NCBI GenBank assembly: GCA_964509205.1
Contig: CAZDVW010000029.1
Coordinates: 1-15,917 of the forward strand
Reading direction: 5' to 3'
Length of the DNA stretch: 15,917 nt
Source of the DNA: Duodenibacillus sp964509205
GTDB taxonomy: Bacteria; Pseudomonadota; Gammaproteobacteria; Burkholderiales; Burkholderiaceae_F
In this document: piece after piece, positions 7,551-15,273 of the stretch
Position numbering within the stretch: the first letter of the stretch is position 1
Layout: every line of letters begins with the position of its first letter
Translations under genes and position numbers: made by a program
Notes under the pieces: generated by a model
Seen by the model: only the letters and a program-made list of their open reading frames with translations
Told to the model about the DNA's origin: nothing
Databases searched by the model: none

Positions 7551-10500
7551 TTATTCCTTCGTGTTAGCGTCATTCCTGACGAGGTCAATATCAATCCCCA
7601 ACGACCGAATTTCCTTGACGAGCACATTGAACGACTCAGGCATGCCTGCGCCGATCTGATGCTCTCCTCCGACAATGTTTTCATAGACCTTCGTACGGCC
7701 GTTCACATCATCGGACTTGACTGTAAGCATTTCCTGCAGGACATAGCTGGCACCATAAGCCTCGAGCGCCCACACTTCCATTTCACCGAAACGCTGTCCG
7801 CCGAACTGAGCTTTACCGCCAAGAGGCTGTTGCGTGACAAGGCTGTACGGTCCGGTAGAGCGTGCGTGCATCTTGTCGTCAACCAGGTGGTGTAACTTCA
7901 AGAAGTGCATGAACCCAACCGTTACGGGACGATCAAAAGCATCCCCCGTGCGTCCGTCATAAAGAGTCGCCTGTGTCTTGCTCGGCGTCAACTGCAGACG
8001 CTTAGCTTCCTCATCGGTAAATGCGAGATCAAGCATCATGCGGATCTGATTTTCCGTCGCACCGTCAAAAACAGGCGTTGCGAAAGGAACTCCGTTACGC
8101 AGATTGTCTGCGAGATGCATGATCTCATCATCCGTGAGGCTGTCCAGATCTTCTTTTTTGCCGGTACTGTTGTAAATCTTGTCAAGGAAGGCACGGATCT
8201 GCTTAACCTGACGAGTCTTTTCGTCTTTAAGCATCTGATCGATCTTCCAGCCGAGCCCCTTAGCCGCCCATCCAAGATGAACCTCTAAGATCTGACCGAT
8301 GTTCATTCGGCTCGGAACGCCCAACGGATTCAAGCAAATGTCAACAGGGCGGCCGTCTGCCATGTACGGCATGTCTTCTACCGGGCAAATCTTGGAAACA
8401 ACGCCCTTGTTACCATGTCGGCCAGACATCTTGTCGCCCGGTTGCAGACGTCTCTTCTCAGCGATAAAGACCTTGACCATCTTGAGAACGCCCGGCGGCA
8501 ATTCATCTCCCCGCTCAAGTTTTTCCTTCTTCTTGCGGAAGAGTTCCTTGTTCTCCTCGCGTTTGCCCTCAACCATGGTGCGAGCCATTTCGACAAGCTT
8601 CTGATCTTCATCCGTCTTCATGCGAAGTTCAAGCAAGTCGTAGCCGAAAATGCCATTCAGGATTTCCTCTGTAAGCTTGCAAGCTCCGAGCTTTTTCGCT
8701 CCGCCCAATGTCTCGTGACCAACCAACTGGCGGCGAAGACGAGAGAAGACGTCCGTTTCGACAATCTGCAAGGCATCCTTGAGATCGTTTTCGTAGCTCT
8801 CTAACTGTGCGTCAATAATTGATTTGGCGCGCTTGTCTTTCTGTTTGTCCTGAGCATCGCGAGTGAAAATCTGAACATCCATCACAATGCCGGCCATTCC
8901 AGACGGGACGCGAAGGCTCGTATCCTTCACATCGCTCGCCTTCTCCCCAAAAATGACACGAAGAAGTTTTTCTTCAGGGGTCAGTTGCGTCTCGCCCTTT
9001 GGCGTCACTTTGCCGACAAGGACATCACCGGCTTTAACCTCTGCACCGATAAAAACAACCCCGGATTCATCCAACCGATTCAACTGAACTTCTGAGAGAT
9101 TGGAAATATCACGCGTGATTTCTTCCGGACCAAGCTTCGTATCCCGAGCAACAACATCCAACTCCTCAATGTGGATAGATGTATAGCGGTCATCTGCAAC
9201 GACGCGCTCACTGATCAAAACAGAGTCTTCGTAGTTGTACCCGTTCCACGGCATAAATGCGATGAGCATGTTCTGCCCGAGAGCGAGCTCTCCGGTATCA
9301 GTAGAGGCACCATCAGCGAGAACGTCTCCCTTCGCAATCACATCTCCCTTTGAAACAATCGGGCGCTGATTCAGCGTCGTTGATCCGTTGGAACGCGTAA
9401 ATTTCTGCAAGTTGTAGACATCAACGCCGATTTCACCGGCTGCGTTTTCCTCGTCATTCACGCGAACGACAACACGGTTAGCATCAACGTACTCAATCAT
9501 GCCTCCGCGTGTTGCTCGGACAGACGCCTTCGAGTCAACGGCAACGGTACGTTCAATTCCCGTCCCGACAACCGGCTTTTCCGGACGCAGGCAAGGAACA
9601 CCCTGACGTTGCATATTCGATCCCATCAATGCACGGTTTGCGTCATCGTGTTCCAAGAATGGAATCAAACTAGCCGCCACAGAAACAATCTGGGCAGGTG
9701 CTACATCCATGAAGTCAATTCGATCAGGAGATGCCATGATGAATTCGCCGTTTTCTCGAGCGCTCACCAAATCCCCCAAGAGGCGTCCAGACTCATCCAT
9801 TTCCGCATTAGCCTGAGCTATCACATAACGACCTTCTTCGATAGCCGACAAATACACAATGTTTTCTTCACCCTTAAGGGCAACGCCATCAACGACCTTG
9901 CGATACGGTGTCTCTAAGAACCCGTAGTCATTTAATCGGGCATAAAGCGCCAACGAATTAATCAGACCAATGTTCGGTCCTTCCGGCGTTTCAATCGGAC
10001 AAACTCGACCATAATGCGTCGCATGTACGTCGCGTACTTCAAAACCGGCTCGCTCGCGCGTCAAACCACCCGGACCCAAAGCGGAAATGCGCCGCTTATG
10101 GGTAATCTCCGACAGCGGATTTGTTTGATCCATAAATTGGCTCAGCTGCGAAGAGCCAAAGAACTCGCGAATCGCCGCCGAAATCGGCTTGGAATTAATG
10201 AGATCCTGAGGGGTCAGGTTGTCGCTTTCTGCGTTGCCTAGCCGCTCACGAACGGCACGTTCCACTCGCACAAGGCCAGCTCTGAACTGTCCCTCTGCAA
10301 GTTCACCGACACAACGAACACGACGATTGCCCAGATGGTCAATGTCGTCCACTCCGTGAATCTCAACCGTACGCGTTTCGCCTTGTGCATCCGTGAGAAC
10401 AACCGTATCACGGCTATTTCTTAAGGCAACGAGCACCTGCATTGTGTCAACAATGTCTTCGTTTGTCAGAGTGCTCTCACCCACATCAGTCGCACGACCA

Positions 10501-11750
10501 AAACGACGGTTAATCTTCATGCGACCAACACGTGACAATTCATACGTCTCGGAGTCGAAGAACAGACGATTGAAAAGCCCCAGCACAGCATCTTCTGTCG
10601 GAGGTTCTCCCGGGCGCATCATGCGGTAAATTGCAATCCTCGCCGACAAAGCATCTGGTGTGTCATCGAGCCGAAGCGTGCTGGAGATGTAGCTTCCTCT
10701 GTCCAGTTCATTCGTGAAAAGTGTTTTGAATTCTTTTATACCGGCTTGACGGAGCGCCAACAAAACGTCCTCAGTGATTTCCTCGTTGGCATCAACGATT
10801 TTCTCGCCTGTGGATTCGTCGTAAAACGACGTCGCCAAAACGCGACCATACAAAAGATCATCCTGCACATCAATATGATCGACGCCCGCTTCACGCATAA
10901 GCCGAACATGCCGTGCTGTAATGCGCTTGTCCTTTGCAACAATCAAGCGTCCGTTAGGAGCTTTAATATCGACAAGTGCCGTTTCTCCCTGAAGCCGTTC
11001 CGGGCTCAACTTCCATACAGAAGGCTCTCCTTCTTTTCCAAGAAGGAAGGTATCAAAATCAAAGAAACGAGCAAGAATCTGCTCAGAAGTCATTCCGATG
11101 GCTTTGAGCAAAATTGTGGCCGGCATCTTGCGCCGACGATCCACTCGGAAATACACAACATCCTTGGGATCGATTTCGAAATCCAGCCAAGAGCCGCGAT
11201 AAGGAATCACGCGAGCCGAAAAGAGGAGCTTGCCAGAGGCGTGCGTTTTGCCCTTGTCATGCTCAAAGAAAATTCCGGGAGAACGGTGCAACTGACTAAC
11301 AACAACGCGCTCGCTTCCATTAATCACAAAGGAAGCTTTGTCCGTCATCAGAGGGATTTCTCCCATATAGACGTCATTTTCCCGAATTTCTTTAATTGTT
11401 CCGGGTGTTGATGCATCCCGGTCATAAATCTCGAGCTGCACCTTTGCTCTTAGAGCTGAACTGTAGGTCAGACCGCGAAGCTGGCACTCTGCGACATCGA
11501 ATTCGCTGGGCAGAAGTTCATAGCTCAAAAATTTCAGTCGAGCATAGCCATTGTGGCTTGAGATAGGAAATATGGAATTGAACGCTGCCTGCAATCCAGT
11601 ATCTTTTCGATCTTCGGGTTTGATATTTGCTTGCAAGAACTCTTCGTAGCTACGCAACTGCATCTCTAACAAAGAGGGCACTTCAAGGACGCTCGGGCGA
11701 GTAGCAAAGCTCTTCCGAATGCGCTTCTTTTCAGTGAACGAGTACGACAT
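7551..11750 (-). CDS. rpoB: DNA-directed RNA polymerase subunit beta
   Basis: The beta subunit, 1399 residues. I place the start at the ATG at 11748-11750, not the in-frame GTG two codons upstream: GGAG (11756-11759) sits 5 nt before the ATG but overlaps the GTG, and the protein then begins MSYSFTEKKRIRK as in relatives. The rifampicin region is of wild type, with Asp541, His551 and Ser556 matching E. coli 516, 526 and 531. The active-site lysines in GDKMSGRHGNKG are Lys1107 and Lys1115 (E. coli 1065 and 1073). Compared with E. coli and Burkholderia sequences as I recall them, 17 extra residues lie between LRN and VDDIDHLGN (446-466). This corresponds to fork loop 1 near the active-site cleft. 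The gene follows rplL after 271 nt containing a terminator, a promoter candidate and a structured leader, so rpoBC is probably only partly co-transcribed with rplJL. Confidence 0.98.
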   Translation of the reverse strand: MSYSFTEKKRIRKSFATRPSVLEVPSLLEMQLRSYEEFLQANIKPEDRKDTGLQAAFNSIFPISSHNGYARLKFLSYELLPSEFDVAECQLRGLTYSSALRAKVQLEIYDRDASTPGTIKEIRENDVYMGEIPLMTDKASFVINGSERVVVSQLHRSPGIFFEHDKGKTHASGKLLFSARVIPYRGSWLDFEIDPKDVVYFRVDRRRKMPATILLKAIGMTSEQILARFFDFDTFLLGKEGEPSVWKLSPERLQGETALVDIKAPNGRLIVAKDKRITARHVRLMREAGVDHIDVQDDLLYGRVLATSFYDESTGEKIVDANEEITEDVLLALRQAGIKEFKTLFTNELDRGSYISSTLRLDDTPDALSARIAIYRMMRPGEPPTEDAVLGLFNRLFFDSETYELSRVGRMKINRRFGRATDVGESTLTNEDIVDTMQVLVALRNSRDTVVLTDAQGETRTVEIHGVDDIDHLGNRRVRCVGELAEGQFRAGLVRVERAVRERLGNAESDNLTPQDLINSKPISAAIREFFGSSQLSQFMDQTNPLSEITHKRRISALGPGGLTRERAGFEVRDVHATHYGRVCPIETPEGPNIGLINSLALYARLNDYGFLETPYRKVVDGVALKGEENIVYLSAIEEGRYVIAQANAEMDESGRLLGDLVSARENGEFIMASPDRIDFMDVAPAQIVSVAASLIPFLEHDDANRALMGSNMQRQGVPCLRPEKPVVGTGIERTVAVDSKASVRATRGGMIEYVDANRVVVRVNDEENAAGEIGVDVYNLQKFTRSNGSTTLNQRPIVSKGDVIAKGDVLADGASTDTGELALGQNMLIAFMPWNGYNYEDSVLISERVVADDRYTSIHIEELDVVARDTKLGPEEITRDISNLSEVQLNRLDESGVVFIGAEVKAGDVLVGKVTPKGETQLTPEEKLLRVIFGEKASDVKDTSLRVPSGMAGIVMDVQIFTRDAQDKQKDKRAKSIIDAQLESYENDLKDALQIVETDVFSRLRRQLVGHETLGGAKKLGACKLTEEILNGIFGYDLLELRMKTDEDQKLVEMARTMVEGKREENKELFRKKKEKLERGDELPPGVLKMVKVFIAEKRRLQPGDKMSGRHGNKGVVSKICPVEDMPYMADGRPVDICLNPLGVPSRMNIGQILEVHLGWAAKGLGWKIDQMLKDEKTRQVKQIRAFLDKIYNSTGKKEDLDSLTDDEIMHLADNLRNGVPFATPVFDGATENQIRMMLDLAFTDEEAKRLQLTPSKTQATLYDGRTGDAFDRPVTVGFMHFLKLHHLVDDKMHARSTGPYSLVTQQPLGGKAQFGGQRFGEMEVWALEAYGASYVLQEMLTVKSDDVNGRTKVYENIVGGEHQIGAGMPESFNVLVKEIRSLGIDIDLVRNDANTKE

Positions 11751-11851
11751 GGACACTCCGTTCGACGCTGTGGAGGAAAAAAGTATGGGTCAAAACCAGC
11801 TGTCAAAAGGAAAAAACTGACGCCAAAAACCGCGCGGCGAACGGCACCCCG

Positions 11852-11878
11852 TTTCGACCGTGCGGCAACACGTCAAAA
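11852..11878 (-). other. Hairpin in the rpoB leader
   Basis: About 100 nt before the rpoB start, the transcribed strand can fold into a 10-bp stem with one T-G wobble and one bulged G: TTTTGAC-GTG pairs with CAC-G-GTCGAAA around a TTGCCG loop. No T tract follows directly, so it is not a terminator. It could be an RNase III-type processing site or a stability element, as known between rplL and rpoB in E. coli; that role is inferred. Confidence 0.35.
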
Positions 11879-11932
11879 TTTAATGTTTTCTCTCTTTGAT
11901 CATCCAGTGTCTGACTTTGAACTGGGTTTTTC

Positions 11933-11961
11933 AGTTTATCACAGGAAACAACCCACTTCAA
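11933..11961 (-). promoter_or_regulatory. Candidate rpoB promoter downstream of the attenuator
   Basis: TTGAAG (11956-11961) and TAAACT (11933-11938) are separated by 17 bp on the minus strand. TG lies one base before the -10 box, an extended -10 feature. The pair starts 11 nt after the rplL terminator T run, so it is well placed to restore rpoBC transcription. The transcript would carry a leader of about 175 nt. Confidence 0.4.
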
Positions 11962-11971
11962 AATCCACAGG

Positions 11972-12007
11972 AAAAACTACGGTGCCGAATTTGCTTCAGC
12001 ACCGTAG
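11972..12007 (-). terminator. Intrinsic terminator/attenuator between rplL and rpoB
   Basis: A perfect 9-bp stem CTACGGTGC/GCACCGTAG is extended after one mismatch by 3 more pairs (GAA/TTC) around a 5-nt loop. On the transcribed strand it is followed by five T. It lies 14 nt after the rplL stop. Partial termination at this position is well known in E. coli, where it lowers RNA polymerase subunit synthesis relative to ribosomal proteins. Confidence 0.85.
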
Positions 12008-12021
12008 CGACAAGCTCAAAA

Positions 12022-12399
12022 TTACTTGAGTTCGACCTTGGCTCCGGCAGCCTCGAGCTTCTTCTTAAGCTCTTCGGCATCAGCCTTCGCAACGCCTTCC
12101 TTAACGGCCTTCGGGGCTCCCTCAACAAGATCCTTGGCTTCTTTCAAACCAAGACCCGTGATTTCGCGCACGGCCTTAATAACGGCGATCTTGTTAGAGC
12201 CAACTTCCGTCAAGACGACGTTAAACTCGGTCTTCTCTTCGGCAGCGGGGGCTGCAGCAGCAGCCGGGCCAGCAACTGCAACAGCAGCAGCGGCAGCAGA
12301 AACGCCGAATTTATCTTCCATCATCTTGATCAGTTCGCTGATCTCGAGAACAGTTTTCGAAGCAATCGCTTCAAGGATTTCTTCATTGGTCAGGGCCAT
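12022..12399 (-). CDS. rplL: 50S ribosomal protein L7/L12
   Basis: A 125-residue acidic ribosomal stalk protein; dimers bind L10 and recruit translation factors to the ribosome. The N-terminal dimerisation domain is about residues 1-34. The flexible hinge is an Ala-rich stretch at about 35-52 (several runs of Ala with Pro). The C-terminal factor-binding domain follows, with the conserved EFNVVL, NKIAVIKAVRE and GLGLKEAKDLVE segments. Length is normal for the family. AAGGAG lies 7 nt before the ATG. The gene follows rplJ by 42 nt without a terminator, as expected since L7/L12 is needed in several copies per L10. A terminator-like hairpin with a T tract starts 14 nt after its stop. Confidence 0.98.
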   Translation of the reverse strand: MALTNEEILEAIASKTVLEISELIKMMEDKFGVSAAAAAVAVAGPAAAAAPAAEEKTEFNVVLTEVGSNKIAVIKAVREITGLGLKEAKDLVEGAPKAVKEGVAKADAEELKKKLEAAGAKVELK

Positions 12400-12441
12400 T
12401 TGTGACTCCTTAACGTTGTGTACTAGTTAATTAATAAAAAA

Positions 12442-12972
12442 TCAGGCAGCAGCCTTTTCCTGGGCATCGCGGTAAGCAGCCACTGTGCGCACAAAGCGCG
12501 CCGGCACTTCGTTGATCGTGCGAACGAACTTCGCAATCGGTTCGTTCATTGTAGCCATCAGTTTGGCAAGGAGTTCCTCGCGGCTTGGCATCTTGGCGAG
12601 TTGCTCAACCTCAGCAACATCCATGACAAGATCAGGCATTGCTCCGCCTTTAATGACAAGCTTGTCGTTATCCTTAGCAAACTTAGCTAGAACACGCGCA
12701 GGGGCAACCGGATCGGAAGCAAATCCGTAAACGAGAGGACCGACAAACTTGTCAGCCAATCCCGCATACGGCGTGCCCTCAACGGCTCGCCTTACAAGCG
12801 TATTCTTGACCACACGCAACTGCACACCCTGCTCACGTGCATCCGCACGCAACTTGGTGACTGCTTCAACGGTCAGCCCACGGTATTCAGCGATTACAAT
12901 TGATGCAGAATCCGCAATGATGCTGCGCATTTCCTCAATTACAGCCGCCTTATCTTGACGATTAAGACCCAT
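12442..12972 (-). CDS. rplJ: 50S ribosomal protein L10
   Basis: A 176-residue protein forming the base of the L7/L12 stalk. The N-terminal globular domain binds 23S rRNA together with L11, and the C-terminal helix binds L7/L12 dimers. Typical segments are the start MGLNRQDKAAVIEEM, AEYRGLTV (28-35), RVVKNTLVRRA (53-63), VGPLVYGFA and the C-terminal helix containing KFVRT and RFVRT. Length agrees with other proteobacterial L10 proteins. The ribosome site GGAG is 7 nt before the ATG, and it can pair with a segment about 75 nt upstream. L10, alone or with L12, is known to repress its own translation by binding the mRNA leader, and the upstream spacer fits that arrangement. Confidence 0.97.
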   Translation of the reverse strand: MGLNRQDKAAVIEEMRSIIADSASIVIAEYRGLTVEAVTKLRADAREQGVQLRVVKNTLVRRAVEGTPYAGLADKFVGPLVYGFASDPVAPARVLAKFAKDNDKLVIKGGAMPDLVMDVAEVEQLAKMPSREELLAKLMATMNEPIAKFVRTINEVPARFVRTVAAYRDAQEKAAA

Positions 12973-13065
12973 GGTCTGGCTCCACTCAGAGGTGCTTGAA
13001 CTGAGTTTCCTCAGTCTTGCACCGGTTCTTCAATAACCGGTTTTCTCCCATCTGAGAGTTTTGCA
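12973..13065 (-). promoter_or_regulatory. L10-type autoregulatory mRNA leader (candidate)
   Basis: The last 90 nt before rplJ can fold into an enclosed domain. A long-range stem pairs 13051-13058 (CTCTCAGA on the mRNA) with 12980-12990 (TCTGA-GTG-GAG), leaving a 3-nt bulge and covering part of the GGAG ribosome site. Inside are two perfect hairpins: 13021-13041 (ACCGGTT/AACCGGT, 7-nt loop) and 13000-13015 (ACTGAG/CTCAGT, GAAA tetraloop). The position and logic match the known L10 leader, where L10 binding blocks rplJ translation. I see the pairings directly; the L10 binding itself is inferred. Confidence 0.55.
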
Positions 13066-13335
13066 TGTCGTTACACAACATTCGCATTTCTCTCTTTGAG
13101 GTTAAACCGTCTGCGTTGGACGTCTTTACAAAACCGGCATCGCAAAAATCTGCGACTTTCCCGAATCGAAAGACAATTAAAGCGGCAAGAATCTGAATCA
13201 GCTCAAATATCGCCTTTTCAAAATTCCGGCCTCCTCCAACGGTCTTTGACAGCGATCGATAACTCGATCACCCAAAGCCCTTGAGGCCTCGCGACCTCTT
13301 ACTTGAAGGACGGCATTCACCGTCCTTCGGTAAAA
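13066..13335 (-). other. Non-coding spacer between rplA and the L10 leader
   Basis: This 270-nt stretch holds no credible gene. It contains the post-rplA hairpin (13305-13328) and a 6-bp hairpin GATCGA/TCGATC with a 4-nt loop (13254-13269). It also has a weak promoter candidate, TTGAGC (13201-13206) and TTTAAT (13176-13181), with a 19-bp spacer that is longer than ideal. A promoter for rplJL is expected here from E. coli, but none of the candidates is convincing. Confidence 0.4.
13305..13328 (-). other. Perfect hairpin after rplA without T tract
   Basis: A 9-bp perfect stem GAAGGACGG/CCGTCCTTC with a 6-nt loop begins 7 nt after the rplA stop. It is followed by AAGTAAG, not by T residues, so it is unlikely to terminate on its own. 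A role as a 3'-end stabiliser or processing site of the rplKA message is the likeliest reading. Confidence 0.5.
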
Positions 13336-14025
13336 CTACAGCGTGGACAAATCAACTTTTGCACCGATACCCATCGTCGAGCTGACAGAAATCTTTCTGA
13401 CATACACGCCTTTGAGTGCCGCCGGCTTCATTTTGTTAATTTGTTCAAGCAACGCCTTGAAATTCTTAACAAGTCGATCTGTCTCAAAAGAGGCACGACC
13501 AATTGAGGCATGAACAATACCCGCCTTGTCAGCGCGGAAACGAACCTGTCCGGCCTTGGCGTTCTTAACTGCCTGTGCCACATTCGGCGTAACAGTACCG
13601 ACCTTCGGGTTCGGCATCAATCCGCGCGGGCCGAGAATCTGACCCAACTGACCGACTACACGCATCGCATCCGGAGAAGCAATCACGACATCAAAGTCCA
13701 TCTTTCCAGCCTTGACTTCTGCAGCAAGATCATCAAAACCGACGATATCTGCTCCAGCCGCCTTCGCTTCTTCGGCCTTCGCTCCCTGTGTGAACACAGC
13801 GACGCGAATATTTTTACCCGTTCCTTCCGGCAAAACGACCGCACCGCGAACCGCTTGATCCGACTTGCGAACGTCAATACCCAACTGAATAGCGACATCC
13901 ACCGACTCGTCAAACTTCGCTGTAGCGCAATCTTTAACAGCGTCAATGGCCGCAACGAGAGCGAAAGGACGACTCAAATCGTACTTGGTGGCGTAAGCCT
14001 TGGTACGTTTAGAAAGCTTTGCCAT
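13336..14025 (-). CDS. rplA: 50S ribosomal protein L1
   Basis: A 229-residue protein of the mobile L1 stalk, which guides deacylated tRNA out of the E site. The family signature is seen as GQILGPRGLMPNPKVGTVT near residues 127-145, with the N-terminal MAKLSKRTKA and the C-terminal RKISVSSTMGIGAKVD. Length is normal (E. coli 234). The start follows the rplK stop after a single G (TAA-G-ATG), so translation is coupled; GGAGG lies about 10 nt upstream inside the rplK end. In E. coli, L1 represses rplKA by binding the rplK leader; I could not confirm a clear L1 target in the leader here. Confidence 0.98.
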   Translation of the reverse strand: MAKLSKRTKAYATKYDLSRPFALVAAIDAVKDCATAKFDESVDVAIQLGIDVRKSDQAVRGAVVLPEGTGKNIRVAVFTQGAKAEEAKAAGADIVGFDDLAAEVKAGKMDFDVVIASPDAMRVVGQLGQILGPRGLMPNPKVGTVTPNVAQAVKNAKAGQVRFRADKAGIVHASIGRASFETDRLVKNFKALLEQINKMKPAALKGVYVRKISVSSTMGIGAKVDLSTL

Positions 14026-14026
14026 C

Positions 14027-14458
14027 TTACAGTCCCTCCACCGTAACGCCCATCGAACGAGCAGATCCAGCGATCATGCGAACAGCCGCATCCATATCTG
14101 CTGCCGTCAGGTCAGGTTGCTTCATCTTGACGATTTCTTCAGCCTGAGCACGCGTGATCTTGCCAACCTTGTCGGCCTGAGGACGTCCAGATCCTTTCTG
14201 AATCTTCGCTGCCTTCTTGATCAAGACTGTGGCCGGAGGAGTCTTCATGATAAACGTGAAGCTCTTGTCTGCATACGCCGTGATCACAACAGGAATCGGC
14301 AAACCCGGTTCCATGCTCTGAGTTTTGGCATTAAATGCCTTGCAGAACTCCATAATGTTCAGACCGCGCTGACCAAGGGCCGGTCCAACTGGAGGCGACG
14401 GATTGGCTTTACCGGCAGGGATCTGCAACTTGATAAAGCCGACAATCTTTTTTGCCAT
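14027..14458 (-). CDS. rplK: 50S ribosomal protein L11
   Basis: A 143-residue protein of the GTPase-associated centre that binds 23S rRNA with L10 and takes part in stringent-response sensing. I start it at the ATG at 14456-14458: AAGGAG stands 6 nt upstream and the protein then begins MAKKIVGFIKLQ as in relatives. An open frame extends 33 codons further upstream but that part has no family similarity. The N-terminal proline-rich segment PSPPVGPALGQRG (20-32) contains Pro22, Pro23 and Pro26, the site of thiostrepton-type antibiotics. The C-terminal RNA-binding domain follows, with TAADMDAAVRMIAGSARSMG. Length agrees with E. coli (142). It is the first gene after a promoter candidate downstream of nusG. 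Confidence 0.98.
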   Translation of the reverse strand: MAKKIVGFIKLQIPAGKANPSPPVGPALGQRGLNIMEFCKAFNAKTQSMEPGLPIPVVITAYADKSFTFIMKTPPATVLIKKAAKIQKGSGRPQADKVGKITRAQAEEIVKMKQPDLTAADMDAAVRMIAGSARSMGVTVEGL

Positions 14459-14528
14459 TATTATCTCCTTGGGTTCATTCGCCTTGGCACAATCGCCGCG
14501 GCTCCCCATTTGAAGTTGAAGGGGCGAA

Positions 14529-14557
14529 ATTATGCCCGAAGAAGTTATTAAATTCAA
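14529..14557 (-). promoter_or_regulatory. Candidate rplK promoter (P-L11 type)
   Basis: TTGAAT (14552-14557) and CATAAT (14529-14534) are separated by 17 bp on the minus strand, with an AT-rich spacer. The pair lies 28 nt after the nusG stop and would start a leader of about 65 nt. In E. coli the major promoter of the rplKA-rplJL-rpoBC set is in this same gap. Confidence 0.55.
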
Positions 14558-14584
14558 ACTCCTCCGAACTTTGCGTCAGAAGAC

Positions 14585-15253
14585 CTAGATCTTCTCGACC
14601 TCGTGGAAAGCAAGTTCGACACTTGTGTCCCGCCCAAAAATGGACACAAAGCAACGCAAACGGCTCTTGTCGTACATGACTTCTACAACGCGTCCGTTGA
14701 AATCCGCAAAAGGCCCTTGAATGATACGAACCACTTCCCCTGCCTCAAACGAGACCTTGGGACGCGGCCGCTCTTCACCTTCGTTCATCCGGCCTTTAAT
14801 CTCGGCAATCTCCTGATCGCGCAAAGGAACCGGATGATTATTTCCTAAAAACTCGATAACTCGCGGTGTGGAATTCATCAAATGCCATGTCTTGTCGTTC
14901 ATTACCATCTCGACAAAAACATAACCCGGATACATCCGTCGTTCCGTCGTTTTGCGCTGTCCGTTGCCACGAGACTCTTCTACCTTCTCAATCGGAAGGA
15001 GAACCTCGCCGAACTGATCTCGAAGATCCGAACGCTCAATCCGATCAATAATCGCCCGCTGCACACTCTTCTCCATAGAAGAATACACATGCAACGTGTA
15101 CCAACGCATACCAGGAGCCTTCGTCACCTGCGTCTTCTCGTCCGACACAGATTCATTCTCCGTCGCAGCGGAAACATCCGCGTCCGTTTCCGACTGGGAA
15201 CCCACACCTACTTGGGTTTCATCAACATTGCTCTTTAATTCGTTTTCAGCCAT
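14585..15253 (-). CDS. nusG: Transcription termination/antitermination protein NusG
   Basis: An elongation factor that binds RNA polymerase through its NGN domain and Rho or ribosomal protein S10 through its KOW domain. I start it at the ATG at 15251-15253 (MAENELKSN), 20 nt after the secE stop, giving 222 residues. A longer frame starts inside secE and is rejected. The NGN domain begins at MRWYTLHVYSS (49-59) and includes RRMYPGYVFVEM; the KOW domain has FEAGEVVRIIQGPFADFNG and ends FHEVEKI. E. coli NusG has 181 residues with only seven before RWY. Here 48 residues precede the domain, rich in Glu, Asp, Ser and Thr and probably disordered. Met49 is a possible second start, with GAAGG 8 nt upstream. 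The ribosome site at the first ATG is weak (AAGCGAG). Confidence 0.95.
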   Translation of the reverse strand: MAENELKSNVDETQVGVGSQSETDADVSAATENESVSDEKTQVTKAPGMRWYTLHVYSSMEKSVQRAIIDRIERSDLRDQFGEVLLPIEKVEESRGNGQRKTTERRMYPGYVFVEMVMNDKTWHLMNSTPRVIEFLGNNHPVPLRDQEIAEIKGRMNEGEERPRPKVSFEAGEVVRIIQGPFADFNGRVVEVMYDKSRLRCFVSIFGRDTSVELAFHEVEKI

Positions 15254-15273
15254 AACTCGCTTCTTTCTCAAGA

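Noticed and set aside
10746..11411. Plus-strand 221-codon ORF opposite rpoB
   Set aside because: Antisense shadow of conserved rpoB sequence; composition is typical of a reverse frame.
11751..11756. GTG start for RpoB two codons upstream
   Set aside because: The GGAG ribosome site overlaps this GTG, so only the ATG at 11750 is usable.
11801..11806. Perfect TTGACA hexamer close to rpoB as a promoter -35 box
   Set aside because: No -10 box lies 16-18 bp downstream; the best hexamer (CATACT) is only 13 bp away, and the resulting transcript would begin almost at the ribosome site.
11896..12405. Plus-strand 169-codon ORF covering the rplL-rpoB gap and all of rplL
   Set aside because: Its second half is the antisense of rplL (low-complexity Ser/Ala from the Ala-rich hinge), and it crosses the minus-strand terminator; no motif supports it.
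14459..14557. Longer L11 start (33 extra codons)
   Set aside because: The extension runs through the promoter candidate and leader, while the ATG at 14458 has AAGGAG at ideal distance and the conserved MAKK start.
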